NCBI GenBank assembly: GCA_022828595.1
Contig: JAKGHH010000007.1
Coordinates: 33,852,356 to 33,916,355, forward strand
Direction: 5' to 3'
DNA length: 64,000 nt
Source: Nelumbo lutea
Taxonomy: Eukaryota; Streptophyta; Magnoliopsida; Proteales; Nelumbonaceae
Under the pieces are notes generated by a model. The model saw only the letters and a list, made by a program, of their open reading frames with translations. It was not told the origin of the DNA and did not search any database. The position numbers and the translations under genes are program-made. This document shows positions 60,541-64,000 of this stretch, in pieces. Position 1 is the first letter of the stretch; every line of letters starts with the position of its first letter.

Positions 60541-63002
60541 GCAAAGATACATCCTCTAGCAATAGGCTTGTCAACGTACCCAATAGTCCACTACCTGATA
60601 TGAAAATCTTGTAGTCGGAGGGATCAATATATTAATGGATTAGATTTTGATGGGAAGATGAAATCTGATTAAAAATTTGATCAAATTTGAATTTACCCCA
60701 ACCCAATCCGATAAAAATCTACTCTGATAATTGACTAACTCCACCCCTATTGTTTGACTATTGTCTTAAAGTATCTCTATTGTTTCCCACAATTGCCCTC
60801 ATCAGTAAATCCTAATGGAGGAAGGTGAATTGTCACTTTTGCCCCTATCTTAGATAAATGCACCAAAATGTAAATTGTTTTTGACCATCGCTTTAATACA
60901 GTTTTGTTGATTGAGTGGATAACTCAGTTTCGTTGCCTGAGTGGAGAAAGAACACCATCGCCTGCATGGGTTACGCTGCAACTCCCGGCACTGCAACAAC
61001 ATGAAAGATTCACCTAGGTAAGGGGTTTTAAAGGGAAAATGATTTAAAGAGGATGAAGAGATCAGATTACTTCATTTCCTCTCTACGGAATGGTAATAAA
61101 ATGATTTTTTTCCTATTTCCAACACAACCCTCCTTTCTCTCTTTTTCTCTACGAACCATCGCAGAAGCATTTCTCTAGGATTCCATTTCTCTTTTAGTAT
61201 TTTCCCTGCATTTTCTTTCGCTTGTGTGGCTCCATCACCTTTCTTCCCATCACAGATTTTATGTTCTAGCTTTAACCATCAGAAGAAAAAAAATCAATAC
61301 ACTAAAGTGATGAGCTAATTCCCAAGCTTTGGGATCTGAAGAAAGGGGTGGAAATTTGAGGACTTAGCTGAAGAAAGGTGATGCCCCTGTTGTGAAAAGC
61401 CCTCGTTGTCTGACTATCAATCCGTCATCGTTCCACCACCATTGCTATGCCACCATTACAACCACCGCCTAGTCCATTCCTCTATTCACCAGAAGCTCTC
61501 TGAACTCTTCTCACTCTTCCACCTCAAAACCCACTTCCAAGAAAACATTTACACAAAAAGCTCTCCGAGGCACTAGCATGCCAAATCATTGCCAAGAGGG
61601 AAATTATCAAACATCTAAAGGCTGAAGCACTTCATGGCCTACTAGATCATTGCTGAATCTGCAGCTGAGAAGCCAGCTGCTAGTTCTTCTGCTAGTAATG
61701 GCATTGGTAACACTTCATGACCTGCCATATTTTCTTATGTGCCTCCGCATCTCCATAACTGGTCATCTTCTTTGGAACCTTTGGTGGCTCTAGCATAAGT
61801 GATCCTTCTATGAGCAGTGATCGATTGCGTTATGATAGTTAACTAACTTAAGTGGAGGTGGTGGCGGTCCCCTCATCATTTATGGTTGTGGTATAGACCC
61901 AAGCCCCGATGATCCTGTAGTGCCAGAGATATCTCACATGGCTATCAAATCTTGAAGAATAAACTGCAACAGATGGAGCCACCGGAGAGATCAATTATTT
62001 TCAGTTCATACACTGTTTCTGTTTGTTTCTATTGTTGTTCCCGTTTTTGCAGTGGCGGTGGTGGGTAGAGAAGATAACAGGGAGGAAGATTCCATTTTTT
62101 ACCCGATTTAGTAGATCAGATTTAACAAAGAAAGATAGTAGTTGCAGTGGCGACAACAGCAGCTATAGTGGAGAATCTTCATTTCCCGGTTGAGGGTAGG
62201 AACTGCTTCAGTTTCTTGGCGGAGGAAGCGACGTTGTGACAGAGGCTTAATGGTAATGAATGTGTTAGTCAATTAACTAAACCTTAGGGGTCCTTCAAGA
62301 AATTTGCCCTTGTATATTTTATCATTAGTTTACTTAAAATACCCATATCCTAATTTTTAATTTTTCTCCGATTTGTTGTAAACACAAATGGCTTTCCCCA
62401 TTTACGATCAAAAAAGACTCGAGACCAAACCCTAATTGTGTCTCCCCCTTCTAACATTTGACGCCATGAAGAGTGAATTGAAGTTTGTTGTGACTGTATT
62501 CATACCACCTATCTCCTTTCCCATTCTCAAGTGGTGAAATCGTGAACCATACTATCGTCATTTCTATTTACATGCCATGGTGTCACCGCTACTATTTGCT
62601 ACTTCCCTTGCCAAGGTGTTCAGCCCACCACTACTATCTCATGCCATCTGTATATTTAATAAAATAATCAGTTCCTACTATGAATTGGTTTGGGATAGGA
62701 AAGAATTGGAATCAACCCAATTATTAATAGGGACAAAATCATAGAACCAGAATCGACATAATCAGTTTAGTTTGGTTCAAGCAATCAAGTAGAATCAACC
62801 CATTGACAACCCTAATCAAAGTATCAACATCGAGTATCATATCAGATAACTCAAATACAAATATAAATACGAGACACTTTGGAAATGCATGAATATGAAC
62901 GAAAGATATGAAAATGATTGGATACATTAGGGAAATACATACAAATCACATAAAACATCAATAACACTAAATCTAAAGTTCGTTTATTTAAAAATAAGGT
63001 TT
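60541..63002. other. Gene-free stretch with unassigned GC-richer patch
   Basis: The segment 60,580-60,750 has MITE-like texture with a closing CTAACTCCACCCCTA. The segment 61,380-62,250 is GC-richer, with CCACCACCATTGC and GGTGGTGGCGG runs and phrases such as DPSPDDPVVPEIS in one frame, but stops in all frames and no family I recognise. It could be an eroded gene. Nothing is recognised in 62,280-63,000. Confidence 0.4.
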
Positions 63003-63370
63003 TTTTTTTGGGTAAATAAATGTATTCATTCAGCATAAAGAAAAGAAACTACAAAGAGAGATAAACTGTGAAAAAACAAAGAGCAAATAAAAGAAAAAAC
63101 TAAAAAACAAAGAAACAAGCACTACACCACAAAAAGAAAAAGAGGGAGAAGAAAGATCATCAGCAAGGATCTTCGACAACCACTGGCTCAAAATTGAGTA
63201 GAACAGCTGAATGATTAAGGCCCTTTTGGGCTGTGAGGTGAGCAGCTCTGTTTGAGTCCCTTCGAATCTAGCTGTATTCGACATTTAAGTTCCTGCACGA
63301 GACAGAGGTCTGAATTAGTTGTTCACTATCACTTTCTAAACATATGGGAAATGCACACTTTAATAAGTTA
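63003..63370 (-). mobile_element. LINE RNase H tail, 5'-truncated
   Basis: On the minus strand LESDSEQLIQTSVS, a stop within NVEYS.IRRDSNRAAHLTAQKGLN and a poly-A tail (poly-T at 63,001-63,010) identify the 3' end of an L1-type LINE. Only about 370 bp remain. The remaining 3' UTR is pyrimidine-rich on that strand. Confidence 0.7.
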
Positions 63371-64000
63371 ATAAGTTATAGAGAAACATTACAATTATTA
63401 ATTTATTATAATTGTAACTTTCAATTTTTATTAAAATTTTGGGAAGTTTTATTTTCTTAGTATTTTTATATAAGTAAGAACTATATTTTTTCAATATTAA
63501 ATATGTTCTCGTTTTTAACTATTTTACTTATAATTGTAAAATGAAACATATTAAGGTAGATAAAATAAATTATTTATATAATATTTAGTTTGTATTAAAC
63601 TTTTGGGGAAATTTAAAATAAACTATTCAGTTTTATAATAAAAACTTTATTTTGGTTTTTATAGTTGTAATTTTCAGAAAGCTTATTTATTTATTTAGTA
63701 TTTTTATGTAAACAACTCTATTTTTTCAAATAATAAATATGTTTTCATTTTTAACATATAATTTATTTGTAAAATAAAACATATAAATCATTTAATGTGG
63801 ATAAAATAAATTATTTTTATAATTTTCAGCTTTTATTAATTTTTTGGAGAAAATTAAATCCTTAATTATTTATTTCAATTTTCAATACTATAATTCCTTT
63901 CCATTTTTATTAAAGTTCAAAAACAATCCAAAAGGGGTCCATATATCATTTCATCAACCTAGGCACTAATACATTTTGGTGTCAGTTTGTATTGGACTAT
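63371..64000. other. AT-rich intergenic, nothing recognised
   Basis: Low-complexity AT-rich sequence. Two stretches (63,400-63,560 and 63,655-63,800) share phrases such as TTTAGTATTTTTATGTAA and ATAAATATGTTTTC, suggesting a diverged tandem duplication of about 240 bp. Confidence 0.4.

Noticed and set aside
1..64000. tRNA, rRNA, organelle-derived insertions or bacterial-type operons
   Set aside because: None was recognised by eye. The only tRNA-like words are degenerate SINE-type segments near 56.0-56.6 kb.

Overview
This is plant nuclear DNA: AT-rich, intron-bearing and gene-poor, filled with degenerate LTR retrotransposons, LINEs, hAT DNA elements and many MITEs. The one host gene I can support, the length of its introns and the repeat families suggest a dicot or basal angiosperm with a medium-to-large genome. 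I cannot name the species from the sequence.

Host gene. A single intact gene lies on the + strand at 31,776-55,444. It is a HAD-superfamily (IIA-type) hydrolase of 313 residues in seven exons (31776-31868, 32780-32849, 32927-33086, 36407-36488, 39238-39454, 54455-54519, 55190-55444). All introns are GT-AG and the reading frame closes exactly at each junction. Its 942 coding bases are spread over 23.7 kb because introns 3, 4 and 5 have absorbed transposons. Intron 5 (39,455-54,454) measures 15,000 bp.

Left flank (1-14,290). No genes seen. It holds an archive of MITEs. One group is Tourist-like, with TGTTTGG-type ends and TAA/TTA target duplications. Another is hAT-like, with AGGGGTG-type or CAAGGTTCAAA-type ends and 8-bp target duplications. 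Several copies still have readable target duplications.

14,290-31,600. First comes a decayed Ty3/gypsy element of the Tat/Ogre lineage on the minus strand. It carries a dual RNase H, two HHCC zinc-binding modules, a minisatellite in the pol-LTR spacer and an antisense extra ORF. Next is an old Ty1/copia element with two recognisable LTRs and a nested MITE, then a decayed hAT transposase gene (BED finger and hAT dimerisation region, minus strand). A MITE ends roughly 170 bp upstream of the HAD start codon.

Intron 5 nest. It contains a copia gag with its primer-binding site, and a + strand L1-type LINE apparently split by later insertions. One insertion is a copia element with possible GGCAC target duplications, whose 5' half is replaced by a minus-strand LINE. 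Another is a MITE. A third is a gypsy element with GGATA target duplications, in which one LTR plus the target duplication plus 131 bp of outside flank is duplicated inside the element. An RTE-type LINE endonuclease fragment follows.

Right flank (55,445-64,000). It holds an RTE LINE reverse transcriptase fragment, a copia fragment with an internal 199-bp-period duplication, a LINE RNase H tail and unassigned sequence.

No operon-like or defence-like gene system is present. The most unusual signals are structural: the rearranged gypsy element, the LINE deletion derivatives, the compound Tat element and the intron growth of the HAD gene.
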